Source: Ferruginibacter sp. (GTDB taxonomy: Bacteria > Bacteroidota > Bacteroidia > Chitinophagales > Chitinophagaceae). From it: DNA of 64,000 nucleotides. The DNA lies in the NCBI GenBank assembly GCA_025352695.1, contig JANXSK010000178.1, positions 18,542-82,541 on the forward strand, in the 5' to 3' direction. The position numbers and the translations under genes were made by a program. Below, in pieces: positions 29,645-38,888 of the stretch; positions within the stretch are counted from its first letter, which is position 1; each line of letters starts with the position of its first letter. Under the pieces are notes generated by a model that ran no database searches, was not told the DNA's origin, and was given only the letters and a program-made list of their open reading frames with translations.

Positions 29645-29978
29645 AAATTAATATTTGGATTGTATTAGTTAATTATGGTTGGAACTTTAGTCAATTTTTT
29701 TAATAAATGAAATACAAAAAAACAACATTTTTAATTTATTTAAAGTTAAAAATGTTAAATAAATTAAATGTTAAACAGCTAATTCGGTTTAAGTAACATT
29801 TGTTTTATATTAATTTTTCCTTATCTCTAAAGATCAATGTAATAGAAATACACTACTAAACTACACTGGCTATCGGGATGGCTTCTTTTTGAGTTCTTAT
29901 TTTGGTGTATGCACTTAAAAAACTGTGCCATAAAAACAATTTATGGGGTTTAAAACTAATAGTTGAACCAAAAAAACA
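29645..29978. other. Intergenic interval without visible features
   Basis: Between the kinase start and the purT stop. AT-rich, and should contain the kinase promoter on the minus strand, but no box is convincing. Confidence 0.5.
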
Positions 29979-31142
29979 CTATTCAACAACAATATTATCC
30001 GCTGCTATCTTTGCCTTTTTTCGTAATTGGGTTATGTCTGTGTTTTTATTATCATACACAAGGGCAACAGCCATTCTGCGGTAAGGTCGGATAGTAGGTT
30101 TGCCAAAAATGCGAACATCTGTCTTGGTTTGTTCCAATGCTTTTTCTAAGCCTGTAATAGTAAAAATATCCGCTGTTTTGTTAGCTAAAATTACTGCACT
30201 GGCACCAAATCTCTCTAACTGTATTGCAGGTATTGGTAACCCGAGAATAGCTCTTGCATGTAATTCAAACTGTGATAAGTTTTGTGTACCTGCTAATGTA
30301 ACCATACCTGTATCATGCGGCCTGGGACTAAGCTCCGAAAAATAAACGCCTTTATTAGTAAGAAAAAATTCAACTCCCCAAATGCCAGCACCTGTTAATG
30401 CAGCGGTAACTTTTTCAGCCATGTTGCGGGCATCTTCAAGATACTCCTCATTTATCGCAGCAGGTTGCCAACTTTCCTGGTAATCACCACGTTCCTGCCG
30501 GTGTCCAATGGGTGGGCAAAACAAAGTTGGTCCGTTTTTTTGAGTAATTGTAAGCAACGTAATTTCACTATCAAAGGCAATAAATTCTTCAATAATAACT
30601 TCCTGAATATCTCCCCTTGAATTGGCGATCGCATAGTCCCAAACCTGTTGCTGATATTCCAAATTCTTTAAAACAGATTGTCCTTTACCGCTTGATGACA
30701 TAAGTGGTTTTACAACACAAGGCAATCCGATTGCTGCAACAGCTTTGGTAAATTCTATAAAAGTAGTCGCATAAAAATACCTGGCTGTTTGCAATCCTAA
30801 CTCTTTACTGGCAAGATCTCTTATGAGTTTCCTGTTCATCGTAAAGTTGGCAGCTTTGGCACTGGGAACAACCTGTATATGTTGTTCTTCGTACACATAA
30901 AATTGTTCGGTACGGATAGCTTCAATTTCAGGAACTATTAAATCGGGTTGGTGTTTTGCTACTATTGCATCTAGTTGTGTGCCGTTCAACATATTTATTA
31001 CTTCAAAATCGTCTGCAACTTGCATGGCAGGTGCTCCTGGATAGTTGTCTACAGCCACCACGGTTTGCCCGAGCCTTTTTAAGGCAATTACGAGTTCCTT
31101 TCCAAGTTCACCACTTCCTAGTAATAATATCTTTTTATGCAT
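29979..31142 (-). CDS. purT: Formate-dependent GAR transformylase
   Basis: 387 residues. Uses formate and ATP to make N-formyl-GAR in purine synthesis, independent of folate. ATP-grasp layout: [22 protein letters not shown] (N-terminal Rossmann-like motif), [27 protein letters not shown] (ATP-binding loop), [14 protein letters not shown], and [14 protein letters not shown] with the metal ligands. The full-length family match includes the C-terminal [20 protein letters not shown]. Apparently monocistronic. Confidence 0.95.
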   Translation of the reverse strand: MHKKILLLGSGELGKELVIALKRLGQTVVAVDNYPGAPAMQVADDFEVINMLNGTQLDAIVAKHQPDLIVPEIEAIRTEQFYVYEEQHIQVVPSAKAANFTMNRKLIRDLASKELGLQTARYFYATTFIEFTKAVAAIGLPCVVKPLMSSSGKGQSVLKNLEYQQQVWDYAIANSRGDIQEVIIEEFIAFDSEITLLTITQKNGPTLFCPPIGHRQERGDYQESWQPAAINEEYLEDARNMAEKVTAALTGAGIWGVEFFLTNKGVYFSELSPRPHDTGMVTLAGTQNLSQFELHARAILGLPIPAIQLERFGASAVILANKTADIFTITGLEKALEQTKTDVRIFGKPTIRPYRRMAVALVYDNKNTDITQLRKKAKIAADNIVVE

Positions 31143-31517
31143 GTCGCAAGTTATATATTTTGTAGAATATAATTTTGGAGCACTGCAGCCATATTTTATT
31201 TTACCAGAACCAATGTATTTGTTTTGATAGGCAGTCTATAATCAATCTATCATACTAATTTAATGATAACTTTCTCTTTCTATTTAAAAATTTTATTTTT
31301 TAAATAGTTGGGTTGGTAAAATTGAGTCAATCAAATTAATTATATCAAAATAATTATATTATAAACGTGAATGTTTCCCAAAGGTAGAAGGCCGTGCAAG
31401 GAAATACTTATTCATATAATTATCACCCTGTAAATTCAGCACTTGTAATTTGTTACGTTAAAAGAAGCTCATAGGTGTGTGGAAATAACTGGGGCAAGCG
31501 GCTATTTTGTACTATAA
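31143..31517. other. Intergenic interval without visible features
   Basis: About 375 bp. I looked for a tRNA or hairpin and found neither. A 60-codon open frame overlapping the purT start is a shadow. Confidence 0.5.
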
Positions 31518-31946
31518 TTATAATAATTTAAGCCCGTAATGGCCGCCTAGCGTAAAAACTAAGCATCTTACAACTACACCTAAACAGCACCATGCAAGTA
31601 GTTTTTTAAGCGGCACATTTAATCCCACACCTACCGCTATGCTGATTGGCGCACCAACCGTTACTGTGCCTAAAAATCCCAATCCTATAATACCAAATTT
31701 AGCCCACAGCCGGTGTGCTAAATTCGCTGTCTTTTTTTCTTTTTCTGCTACAGGTTTTTTATAGCGGGAAAATAAATTTTTTATCTTATCGCCTAAAAAT
31801 GCAACTAAAAACACTCCGGCTAATCCTCCGGTAATAGTAGAAAAAAATATTGTCCATGGCGAAAGGCCAAATGCAAATCCCGCAGGAATTGCTGCGTATA
31901 TTTCAAAAGTGGAAAGTCCGACTACAGTTAAGATTTTAAAAAACAT
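31518..31946 (-). CDS. Small membrane protein, putative small multidrug export family
   Basis: 142 residues with about four hydrophobic segments (LTVVGLSTFEIYAAIPAGFAFGL, IFFSTITGGLAGVFLVAFLG, FGIIGLGFLGTVTVGAPISIAVGVGL, LLAWCCLGVVVRCLVFTLGGHYG) and a Lys-rich cytoplasmic loop. The spacing and GxxTVGAP-type motif resemble the Sm_multidrug_ex (PF06695) family, whose transport role is poorly tested. Monocistronic. Confidence 0.65.
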   Translation of the reverse strand: MFFKILTVVGLSTFEIYAAIPAGFAFGLSPWTIFFSTITGGLAGVFLVAFLGDKIKNLFSRYKKPVAEKEKKTANLAHRLWAKFGIIGLGFLGTVTVGAPISIAVGVGLNVPLKKLLAWCCLGVVVRCLVFTLGGHYGLKLL

Positions 31947-32155
31947 TTTATAGTTATTTCCCGTGAAAATAATTCAATAGTTAGATTAATAGCAAGCTGT
32001 TACTTATAATTTAACGTTATATAATTGTATTAAAATATTTTATGCTGTAACCTATACTATTTCTATTTATTTGCAATAAAATGTTAATGGTTTCCAATTT
32101 TTTTTAAACGAGGTAACTAATTGCTAAATTTATTGTCTGTTATAAAAACCACTTT

Positions 32156-33040
32156 ATGAATAAGTTACAATATGCTTCACGCTTGGTTTTAGCCAGCTGT
32201 GTTGTGCTGTTATTTTCTTCCGGATTAATTGCTCAAAATGGCCGCGGCGGCAATAGCCGGGGCTGGGGCGACAGGGGCGGGGTACGCTCTAATAATTTTT
32301 TTTCCCGTGATCGGTATAATGGAAATCGAAATTATGTTTCAGCAGTTCCAAGATATAGAGGTTATAATGGTGGTGGCTATATTATAGCTAGTCCAATGTA
32401 TCGCCCAAACTATGGTTATAGTCAACGCTATAATTATTATCCTAATTATCGTTATCGTCCCATTTATACATCACCCTACAGTTATGCGCATTTTGGACCT
32501 TCTTTTGGTTTTAGGTTAAGTATATTACCTTTTGGTTATTATCCCTTTTATTTAGGCAGCAATCCTTATTATTATTATCAGGGTATTTACTACCGCCCTT
32601 ACAATGATGGTGGGTATGAGGTTACAGCGCCGCCACTGGGAGCTACTGTAAAACATTTGCCTACAGGAGCTAAAGCAACAATAATTAACGGGCAAAAATA
32701 TTATGAATTAGGAGGCACATTTTATGAGGAACAAATTGAGGCTAATAATAAACTGCGCTATGTGGTAGTTGGCACAGACGGTGTAATTAATACGATTGAA
32801 CAGGATCAAAATCAAGTGAAGCCAGATGTTCAGGACAACGCACCATCTGCTTTACCTGAACCTCCTTTATCACAAGGTTCAAACTTAAACCAGTTACCTA
32901 CAAATAGCAAGGTAGTGTTGATTAATCAGCAAAAATATTACCTTGCTCCTTCAGGAATTTATTACAAAGAAATAATTGATGCCAATAATAGTATTAGTTA
33001 TGAAGTTGTTGGAAGGTACGATACTAATAGTGGTACGTGA
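32156..33040 (+). CDS. Secreted Gly/Tyr-rich DUF6515-family protein
   Basis: 294 residues. Signal peptide ending SSGLIAQ, a Gly/Arg/Asn-rich linker (NGRGGNSRGWGDRGG), a Tyr-rich stretch (about 60-155) with FGFRLSILPFGYYPFYLG, then two related modules. Module 1 is LPTGAKATIINGQKYYELGGTFYEEQIEANNKLRYVVVG (about 170-210). Module 2 is LPTNSKVVLINQQKYYLAPSGIYYKEIIDANNSISYEVVG (about 245-285). The modules match the DUF6515 style. Likely periplasmic or surface-exposed; function unknown. The duplicated module is unusual enough to note. Confidence 0.8.
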   Translation: MNKLQYASRLVLASCVVLLFSSGLIAQNGRGGNSRGWGDRGGVRSNNFFSRDRYNGNRNYVSAVPRYRGYNGGGYIIASPMYRPNYGYSQRYNYYPNYRYRPIYTSPYSYAHFGPSFGFRLSILPFGYYPFYLGSNPYYYYQGIYYRPYNDGGYEVTAPPLGATVKHLPTGAKATIINGQKYYELGGTFYEEQIEANNKLRYVVVGTDGVINTIEQDQNQVKPDVQDNAPSALPEPPLSQGSNLNQLPTNSKVVLINQQKYYLAPSGIYYKEIIDANNSISYEVVGRYDTNSGT

Positions 33041-33213
33041 TAACAATAAGTTTTTTTAATTTGCAGGCTTTTATCAGGCCTACATTTTTATTGCTTATCG
33101 ATAAATTTAAAGCAATATTTATTTATTGATAGTGCAGTATTGTATGTATTTAGCAACGGTAATTTTAAAAAGTATCAATTCTGGTATTTAGGCAGGATTA
33201 ATACTTTTATATT

Positions 33214-33621
33214 TTACAAACTTGCAACTAATTCTGTTTCTACTTCTACTTTTGTGTTAGGATTTATTTTGTAAGTGATAACAATATTAGTAGAAATATT
33301 TCTGATTTGAACCTTTAACACTCCTTCATCAGATCCGTAATTTACAAATTGAAATTTACGTACCAAACCTTTTCCAGTAATGGTCTCGGTATAGATGTCA
33401 TCGTTAGCTTCGATGATTTTAATTTCATATTGCTCTACAGTTTCATTTGTAAAAGACAATTGAAAAATTGGGGCAGCGTTTACAGTACCAAGGTATTTTA
33501 CAGATACAGGAGAATTACCTGAATTGTTGTTGGTTGCATACGCTAAAGTTGTACCAGCAACAGTAAATAAAGTTACTAGAGATACAGCAAAAGTGCTGAA
33601 ATTGTTTTTTGAATTTTTCAT
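33214..33621 (-). CDS. Small secreted protein, paralogue of the 6852 gene product
   Basis: 135 residues with a signal peptide (FSTFAVSLVTLFTVAGTTLAYA). Mature chain: VSVKYLGTVNAAPIFQLSFTNETVEQYEIKIIEANDDIYTETITGKGLVRKFQFV, then KVQIRNISTNIVITYKIN. This is an immunoglobulin-like strand pattern of unknown function. It shares the VKYLG start and general layout with the 139-residue product at 6852-7271. It is preceded by a long leader region with a conserved inverted motif. Confidence 0.75.
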   Translation of the reverse strand: MKNSKNNFSTFAVSLVTLFTVAGTTLAYATNNNSGNSPVSVKYLGTVNAAPIFQLSFTNETVEQYEIKIIEANDDIYTETITGKGLVRKFQFVNYGSDEGVLKVQIRNISTNIVITYKINPNTKVEVETELVASL

Positions 33622-34110
33622 AATTAATTTTTTAAAGTTTAATAAATAATAAAATGATATCTTATTTTCATTAACAGCGATCGTGTAAAGTATGTACGTA
33701 CTATATTACTTTCTTTTAGGAGGCAACGGTTGGGTAAAAGTAGTGGGGCATTATTTTTTTAGCCTTATAGATTGTTTCAATATCATAAAAGTATAGCGGA
33801 TTTTTGGTTGATACAAACCAAATTATTCGGACTTTCATGCCCGTAAATTGATTAAATAGATCGTAGAAACCTTTACTGTAAAGGGTTTTAAAATAATTAT
33901 AACATGATGTCCAAAATTATTTTAAGCGTGTATAGTTACGGAGTGTTTACAATTTGCTAACATTGTTTTAAATGTTATTTTAAAAAAATAAAGACAGTAA
34001 TCGTTAAAACAGGAATAATATGTTTGCTTTTGTACTATAAATAATTATCTCTTTATAGTATGATTGTAATAATAATTTAGATAATAAATGAGTTGCTAAT
34101 TTTAAAAAGA
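33622..34110. other. Intergenic interval upstream of the 33214 gene
   Basis: 489 bp. The notable piece is the inverted motif at 33870-33885. An AGGAGG at 33718-33723 has no start codon behind it on the plus strand. Confidence 0.5.
33870..33885. promoter_or_regulatory. Inverted motif CCTTTACTGTAAAGGG
   Basis: CCTTTAC and GTAAAGG are perfectly inverted around one base. The complement differs from the motif at 6801-6816 at two of 16 positions. It lies about 250 bp upstream of the minus-strand VKYLG gene. Confidence 0.35.
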
Positions 34111-34329
34111 TCATAGTTTTTTATCAATTAGTTGAATGTATAAATCTTCTACTTTTTTTCTGGCCCAAGGTGTTTTACGCAAAAATGTTAAACTGGATTT
34201 TATGCCGGGGTTGTTGTCGAAACAATTAATTCTTATCAATTTGCCAAGTGTTTCCCATCCAAAATGATTAACCAGCTCGGTTACAATTGTTTCTAATGTT
34301 TTACCATGCAGCGGATCTTTTGACAACAT
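34111..34329 (-). CDS. VF530-family DNA-binding protein (DUF2132)
   Basis: 72 residues matching the small all-helical VF530 family almost throughout: KDPLHGKTLETIVTELVNHFGWETLGKLIRINCFDNNPGIKSSLTFLRKTPWARKKVEDLYI. Family knowledge: annotated as DNA-binding on structural grounds, physiological role unknown. It follows the DUF1345 gene by 58 bp on the same strand. Confidence 0.92.
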   Translation of the reverse strand: MLSKDPLHGKTLETIVTELVNHFGWETLGKLIRINCFDNNPGIKSSLTFLRKTPWARKKVEDLYIQLIDKKL

Positions 34330-34387
34330 GTTGAGTAGATTTTATTTATTTCTTTATCTGTAAAATTATATTTTATTTAATACCTGT

Positions 34388-35065
34388 CTAGGCTTTGAGG
34401 CTTGCAATTAAATTGATGGTGAGCGCTACCACAAAAGTATTTAGAGCAAAAGCTAGTAAGGAGTGTGCTAGTGCTACCCGCCTGATAATTCGGGAATTAA
34501 TTTCAACATCGGAAACCTGAAAAGTCATGCCGATAACAAATGAAAAATAAGCAAAATCTAGGTAATCGGGATGCTCCTCTTCAGGAAAACTTAGGGCAGC
34601 TATGTTTTTATTTGTCCTTCTGTAATCATTGTAATATAAACGTGCATAGTGAAAACAAAAAGTAGTGTGTACCATTATCCACGAAAGCATCATACCGCCA
34701 ATAATAATGGGAAGGTAAATTTCTTTGGTTACATCACCTACATCTTTTGTAACTATCAGCATTGTAACAGTAATCATACTTGCAAAAGAAGAAAGTAATA
34801 CAATAAAAAAAACAAAAATTCTGCTGCCATCATCTGACTGAGCCCTTTTTGTGATGTGGTTAATAGAACTTTTAAAAAATATAAACCAACAAATGATTAC
34901 ATATGAAAACGCAAAAATATCCCACAAAATCATTCCAGTCATCATCCAGTTAAAATGGAATTGCCTGATAAGAAAAAAAGCAAAAAATGATAAAATAAAA
35001 CTGATCAATGCACGGTGCAGTGGAAACATTGATAAAAAAATATTTTCTTTTCTTTTTGTGGGCAT
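34388..35065 (-). CDS. DUF1345 membrane protein
   Basis: 225 residues with five or six membrane segments (ALISFILSFFAFFLI, MTGMILWDIFAFSYVIICWFIFF, FVFFIVLLSSFASMITVTMLIV, IIIGGMMLSWIMVHTTFCFHYA, SLLAFALNTFVVALTINLI). The motifs HTTFCFHYARLYY and PDYLDFAYFSFVIGMTFQVSDVEI are the DUF1345 signature. Unknown function. Probably cotranscribed with the VF530 gene. Confidence 0.9.
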   Translation of the reverse strand: MPTKRKENIFLSMFPLHRALISFILSFFAFFLIRQFHFNWMMTGMILWDIFAFSYVIICWFIFFKSSINHITKRAQSDDGSRIFVFFIVLLSSFASMITVTMLIVTKDVGDVTKEIYLPIIIGGMMLSWIMVHTTFCFHYARLYYNDYRRTNKNIAALSFPEEEHPDYLDFAYFSFVIGMTFQVSDVEINSRIIRRVALAHSLLAFALNTFVVALTINLIASLKA

Positions 35066-35374
35066 AATAGTATGGTAAAGTTTGTTAAATAGTTTGCTAT
35101 AAAAAGAGCGTAAGGTAAAATTATAATTTTATTTAATAGCACGAGTATTAAAAGAATCCTATCCAGTTGTGTAGTTAGGTATTATTGGTTACAAATATAA
35201 AAAGCAATATTTGTTATTTCTGTATACTGTTTGCAAATGAAGTGCTACAGATAATTTTTTCGAATAATTTTTTTAACTTAGAGTTAGCAACGATTACCGA
35301 TAGGATAATTTAATTTCATTAGCTACATCGAAAATATATAACAATCGAAATATTTACTTTTATAAAAAAATAAT
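35066..35374. other. Divergent intergenic interval
   Basis: 309 AT-rich bases between divergent genes. Promoters are expected, but I see no convincing paired boxes or repeats. Confidence 0.45.
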
Positions 35375-35578
35375 ATGAAAAACAGATCAAAAATAACCTT
35401 GGCATTGGCAGTGGTAGGTTCAGCCGCATTGGTAATTTATTTAACCCGTTATGTTAAAACAAAATACATTTTGAAGAAGGTTTCAGAAGAAGGATATGAA
35501 ACAGCCTCCGATATACTTTTTCCCGGTAAAGATGCTACAGGAAAGGATTTGCGCTATGGGCCGGTACTACCGGTATAG
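35375..35578 (+). CDS. Small membrane-anchored hypothetical protein
   Basis: 67 residues: a single N-terminal membrane segment (TLALAVVGSAALVIYLTRYV) followed by a short charged domain (KKVSEEGYETASDILFPGKDATGKDLRYGPVLPV). The Pro-Gly-rich tail looks conserved rather than random. An intrinsic terminator follows 11 bp after the stop, supporting a real transcript. Function unknown. Confidence 0.7.
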   Translation: MKNRSKITLALAVVGSAALVIYLTRYVKTKYILKKVSEEGYETASDILFPGKDATGKDLRYGPVLPV

Positions 35579-35589
35579 GTAAACTTTAC

Positions 35590-35617
35590 AGGCTAGTTCA
35601 TTAACGAGCCTTTTTTT
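35590..35617 (+). terminator. Intrinsic terminator
   Basis: AGGCTAGTT against AACGAGCCT (one mismatch) with a 4-nt loop and seven T. Confidence 0.8.
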
Positions 35618-35742
35618 GCTTCTATACATGCAGTTGTTTTAAATATTACCAGCACTATTGCAAGAATTAATTAACTTGATGCCTCTTTGGTATTCGGCTT
35701 GCTGCCAGGGTATTTATTCTTTATTTTTTAACGATGTGCTAC

Positions 35743-37095
35743 ATGAAAAAAAGATTACTTTCCTTATTACTATTATTCTCTACTTTATTTGTTACTGCAC
35801 AATCAACTCAATGGAAAAATCTTTTTAATGGAAAAGACCTCTCTGGCTGGAAACAGTTAAACGGCAAAGCAAATTATACAGTTAAAAATGGAGAAATAAT
35901 TGGAACTACCGTATTGAATGAACCCAACTCTTTTTTAGCAACGGATAAAGATTATGGGGATTTTATTTTGGAGTTTGATTTTAAAGTAGATAGCACCATG
36001 AATTCTGGTGTACAATTTCGCAGCGAAAGCAACGCAGGTTATCAAAATGGTAGGGTGCATGGATACCAATACGAAATTGATCCCAGCATACGCAGATGGA
36101 GTGCAGGTATTTATGATGAAGCTCGTCGTGACTGGTTGTATCCTTTAGATTTAAACCCCGCTGCAAAACTAGCTTTTAAACAAGCACATTGGAATCATGC
36201 CCGAATTGAATGTATTGGTACCGCTATTAGAACATGGCTTAACGGAATACCGGCAGCTTATGTGGTAGATGATATGACAACAAAAGGATTTATCGCTTTG
36301 CAGGTACATGCCATTAATAATGAAGCCGATGTAGGCAGGAAAATTCACTGGCGTAATTTGCAGATACAGACAAACAATGTAAAGCCATCTGCTTATAATA
36401 ATATTTTTGTAGTAAATCTTATTCCTAATGATCTTTCGACTGCGGAAAAAAGAAATGGTGTATCACTTTTGTGGAACGGAAAAACTACCAATGGTTGGCG
36501 GGGTGCACATAAAGATAAATTTCCTGAAAAAGGATGGGAGATAAAAGACAACATATTGAGTGTTGTAAGTTCAGCGGGTGCAGAAGCTGCCAATGGCGGT
36601 GATATTGTAACTGATAAATTATACGGTGCTTTTATTTGCCAGTTTGAATTTAAATTAACCGAAGGTGCTAATAGCGGAATAAAATATTTTGTTACAGAAA
36701 GTGAAAATACAGAAGGGTCTTCTATTGGGCTTGAATACCAAGTATTGGATGATGCCAAACATCCGGATGCAAAACTGGGTGTAGTGGGAAATCGCACACT
36801 AGCATCCCTGTACGATCTGATACCGTCATCAAAAGAACCAAGGGCAAGGCGACCGATTGGTGAATGGAACAGGGGAATGATTGTGGTTTATCCTGATAAC
36901 CGGGTAGAGCATTGGTTGAATGGTTGGAAGGTGCTGGAATACCAGCGTGGAGCACCGTATTTTTATGCCTTAGTGGCAAGAAGTAAATATGAAAAATGGC
37001 CAAACTTTGGAATGGCTGATAAGGGGCATATATTAATACAGGATCACGGTGATGCAGTTTCTTACAGAAGTATAAAAATTCAGGAATTGAAGTAA
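35743..37095 (+). CDS. Secreted protein with two DUF1080 (3-keto-disaccharide hydrolase) domains
   Basis: ATG 35743 is preferred over ATG 35734 because it gives a clean signal peptide ([20 protein letters not shown]). About 450 residues with two concanavalin-like DUF1080 domains. Domain 1 is [31 protein letters not shown]...GFIALQVH...IHWRNLQIQ (about 25-210). Domain 2 is [35 protein letters not shown]...[17 protein letters not shown] (about 235-450). Some members cleave 3-keto-glycosides. The next gene encodes an exported Gfo/Idh oxidoreductase, of the kind that could make or process 3-keto sugars, which supports a periplasmic oxidation-then-hydrolysis route. Confidence 0.88.
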   Translation: MKKRLLSLLLLFSTLFVTAQSTQWKNLFNGKDLSGWKQLNGKANYTVKNGEIIGTTVLNEPNSFLATDKDYGDFILEFDFKVDSTMNSGVQFRSESNAGYQNGRVHGYQYEIDPSIRRWSAGIYDEARRDWLYPLDLNPAAKLAFKQAHWNHARIECIGTAIRTWLNGIPAAYVVDDMTTKGFIALQVHAINNEADVGRKIHWRNLQIQTNNVKPSAYNNIFVVNLIPNDLSTAEKRNGVSLLWNGKTTNGWRGAHKDKFPEKGWEIKDNILSVVSSAGAEAANGGDIVTDKLYGAFICQFEFKLTEGANSGIKYFVTESENTEGSSIGLEYQVLDDAKHPDAKLGVVGNRTLASLYDLIPSSKEPRARRPIGEWNRGMIVVYPDNRVEHWLNGWKVLEYQRGAPYFYALVARSKYEKWPNFGMADKGHILIQDHGDAVSYRSIKIQELK

Positions 37096-37138
37096 TTGTC
37101 TTACCTGTGATTTTTATGAGCTATTAAAATTTAATGCC

Positions 37139-37228
37139 GTTTTGTTAAGGGGTTGGTGAGTACGCCAATCCCTGCTTTCAGCTGTGGCGGGTGTACTCAA
37201 CCCCCCCACTCGGGTTTCTTAACTAAAT
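37139..37228. repeat. 90-bp palindromic MITE/REP-like element, copy 2
   Basis: Same plan as 4044-4132: outer inverted ends (GTTTTGTTAAG and CTTAACTAAAT, slightly degraded), inner GGTTGGTGAG and CTGTGGCGG blocks and GGTTTCTTAACTAA at the right end. The hairpin arms are mutated (GGGGTTGG against CCAATCCC). Lies in the DUF1080-oxidoreductase spacer, 44 bp after the stop. Confidence 0.75.
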
Positions 37229-37360
37229 GGGATTAAATTAAAATTGGTAGTTAATAAGCAAGGGAATTGCAATAAGTAAACAGATTATAGGTAAGGCAAT
37301 AGAAGTATTATGGATATACGAATAGACGTACGAATTTAAACAGCGTACCAAAAAATTTAA

Positions 37361-37415
37361 AAAGTACAAGAGGGCGATGCAATAATTTACCACAGAGTTA
37401 AATTGCCTGGACAAA
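37361..37415 (-). repeat. 55-bp dispersed element, copy D (inverted)
   Basis: Complement of copy A: shares the last 22 bases of copy A without mismatch and TGTGGTAAAT in the middle; the left third is more divergent. Located 32 bp before the start of the Gfo/Idh gene. Confidence 0.65.
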
Positions 37416-37447
37416 AATATTTCTTCATTTATAAATTGAAATAAACC

Positions 37448-38803
37448 ATGCCATCAAGAAGAGATTTTATACGAAAATCAACCAAGGCTGCAGCAGGAGT
37501 TTATCTTGGTTCACTCGCCTTTAATGCAAAAAGTTATGGCCGTATTTTAGGTGCCAATGATCGGGTGCAAGTAGGTATTGTAGGATACAGCGACCGCTTT
37601 AGAAGTTCGTTGTTGCCTGCATTTATGAGTAGTTATAAAGAATTGAATTTTGATATTGTTGCAGTGTCGGATATTTGGAAGGTACGGCGTGAAGACGGCA
37701 GTAATTTTCTGCAACAGAAAATGGGGCATGCTGTAAAGCAGTACATCAACAACGAGGCTTTGTACAACAGTAAATCGGTTGATGCGGTGATTATTAGTAC
37801 GGCTGATTTTCAACATGCATTTCATACATTGGAGGCCGTTAACGGCGGCTGCGATACTTATACAGAAAAACCTTTTGCCGAAACGATGGATGATGCCATT
37901 GCTACTTTAAAAGGGGTGAAGGCATCGGGCAAAATTGTGCAGATAGGATCTCAACGGCGCAGTGGTACTAATTATAAGGCTGCTGCTAATTTTATACAAG
38001 AGGGAATATTTGGCCCTATCACTATGGTAGAACTTACCTGGAATGTAAACCAGCCGGGACGCTGGCGCAGACCTGCACAGGTACAAAAAATAAAAATAGA
38101 AGATACAGATTGGAAACGTTTTTTAATTAATCGTCCTTTTGAGGCCTGGGATCCCCGCAAGTACTTAGAGTTTCGATTGTTCTGGCCTTATTCTTCTGGT
38201 ATGCCGGGCCAGTGGATGAGCCACCAAATTGATACCGTGCATTGGTTTACGGGTTTGCAACATCCAAGAAGTGTTGTGGCCAATGGAGGTATTTATCAAT
38301 GGAAAGATGGTCGCCGCAACTGGGATACAACTACTGCAGTTTTTGATTATGGTCCTACAAATGATGCTGCTACAGGTTTTCAGGTAACCTTTTCTTCCCG
38401 TATGCACAATGGAGATGAAAATCCGGCAGAAATGTATTATTCCAACGGAGGCGAAATGAATTTAAATACCAATAAAATTTCGCCCATTGGTGGATTAGAA
38501 AAAAGGTTTGCAGATGAAATGAATTTAAAGCCAAATCTGTTGCCTGAAATAGATTTGGTAAAAGAAAGTATTGCAGTAGCGACCTCTGCCAACACAGGTG
38601 GTGATGCGCTAACAACAGCACATATGCGCAACTGGATGGAAAGTGTAAACAGCCGTAAACAGCCCAATGCGCCTATAGAAGCTGGGTACTACCATTCTAT
38701 TGCCAACATCATGACAAATGCTGCCATACACACTGGCCAAAAAGCAACTTTTGATGAAGCAACACAGCAAGTAATGGTAGGAGGAAAAGTGTTTAAATAC
38801 TAA
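37448..38803 (+). CDS. Exported Gfo/Idh/MocA-family oxidoreductase (Tat signal)
   Basis: 451 residues. The N-terminus MPSRRDFIRKSTKAAAGVYLGSLAFNA carries a twin-arginine motif, so it is probably folded with its cofactor and exported by Tat. Rossmann part: VQVGIVGYSDRFRSSLLPAF (41 on), VDAVIISTADFQHAFHTLEAV, and the family motif EKP at 140-142. C-terminal domain: RPFEAWDPRKYLEFRLFWPYSSGMPGQWMSHQIDTVHWFTG. NAD(P)-dependent oxidation of a sugar or glycoside is inferred. Functional link to the DUF1080 gene is suggested by adjacency. Confidence 0.88.
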   Translation: MPSRRDFIRKSTKAAAGVYLGSLAFNAKSYGRILGANDRVQVGIVGYSDRFRSSLLPAFMSSYKELNFDIVAVSDIWKVRREDGSNFLQQKMGHAVKQYINNEALYNSKSVDAVIISTADFQHAFHTLEAVNGGCDTYTEKPFAETMDDAIATLKGVKASGKIVQIGSQRRSGTNYKAAANFIQEGIFGPITMVELTWNVNQPGRWRRPAQVQKIKIEDTDWKRFLINRPFEAWDPRKYLEFRLFWPYSSGMPGQWMSHQIDTVHWFTGLQHPRSVVANGGIYQWKDGRRNWDTTTAVFDYGPTNDAATGFQVTFSSRMHNGDENPAEMYYSNGGEMNLNTNKISPIGGLEKRFADEMNLKPNLLPEIDLVKESIAVATSANTGGDALTTAHMRNWMESVNSRKQPNAPIEAGYYHSIANIMTNAAIHTGQKATFDEATQQVMVGGKVFKY

Positions 38804-38820
38804 TGGGGTATTAATTGGTT

Positions 38821-38862
38821 GCACGAGTTATAAAGCACGAATTACATAGCACAAATTATAAA
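38821..38862. repeat. Three imperfect 14-bp tandem repeats
   Basis: GCACGAGTTATAAA, GCACGAATTACATA and GCACAAATTATAAA in direct succession between the two converging genes. Confidence 0.7.
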
Positions 38863-38888
38863 AAATTTGTTTTGTTTATTTAAGAATA

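Noticed and set aside
31143..31517. Possible tRNA or sRNA in the purT upstream gap
   Set aside because: No cloverleaf, conserved T-loop motif or terminator could be found by reading.
33061..33110. GCAGGC...GCCTAC as terminator of the DUF6515 gene
   Set aside because: Stem too short and imperfect to support.
33718..33723. AGGAGG as a possible ribosome-binding site
   Set aside because: No start codon within a usable distance on that strand.
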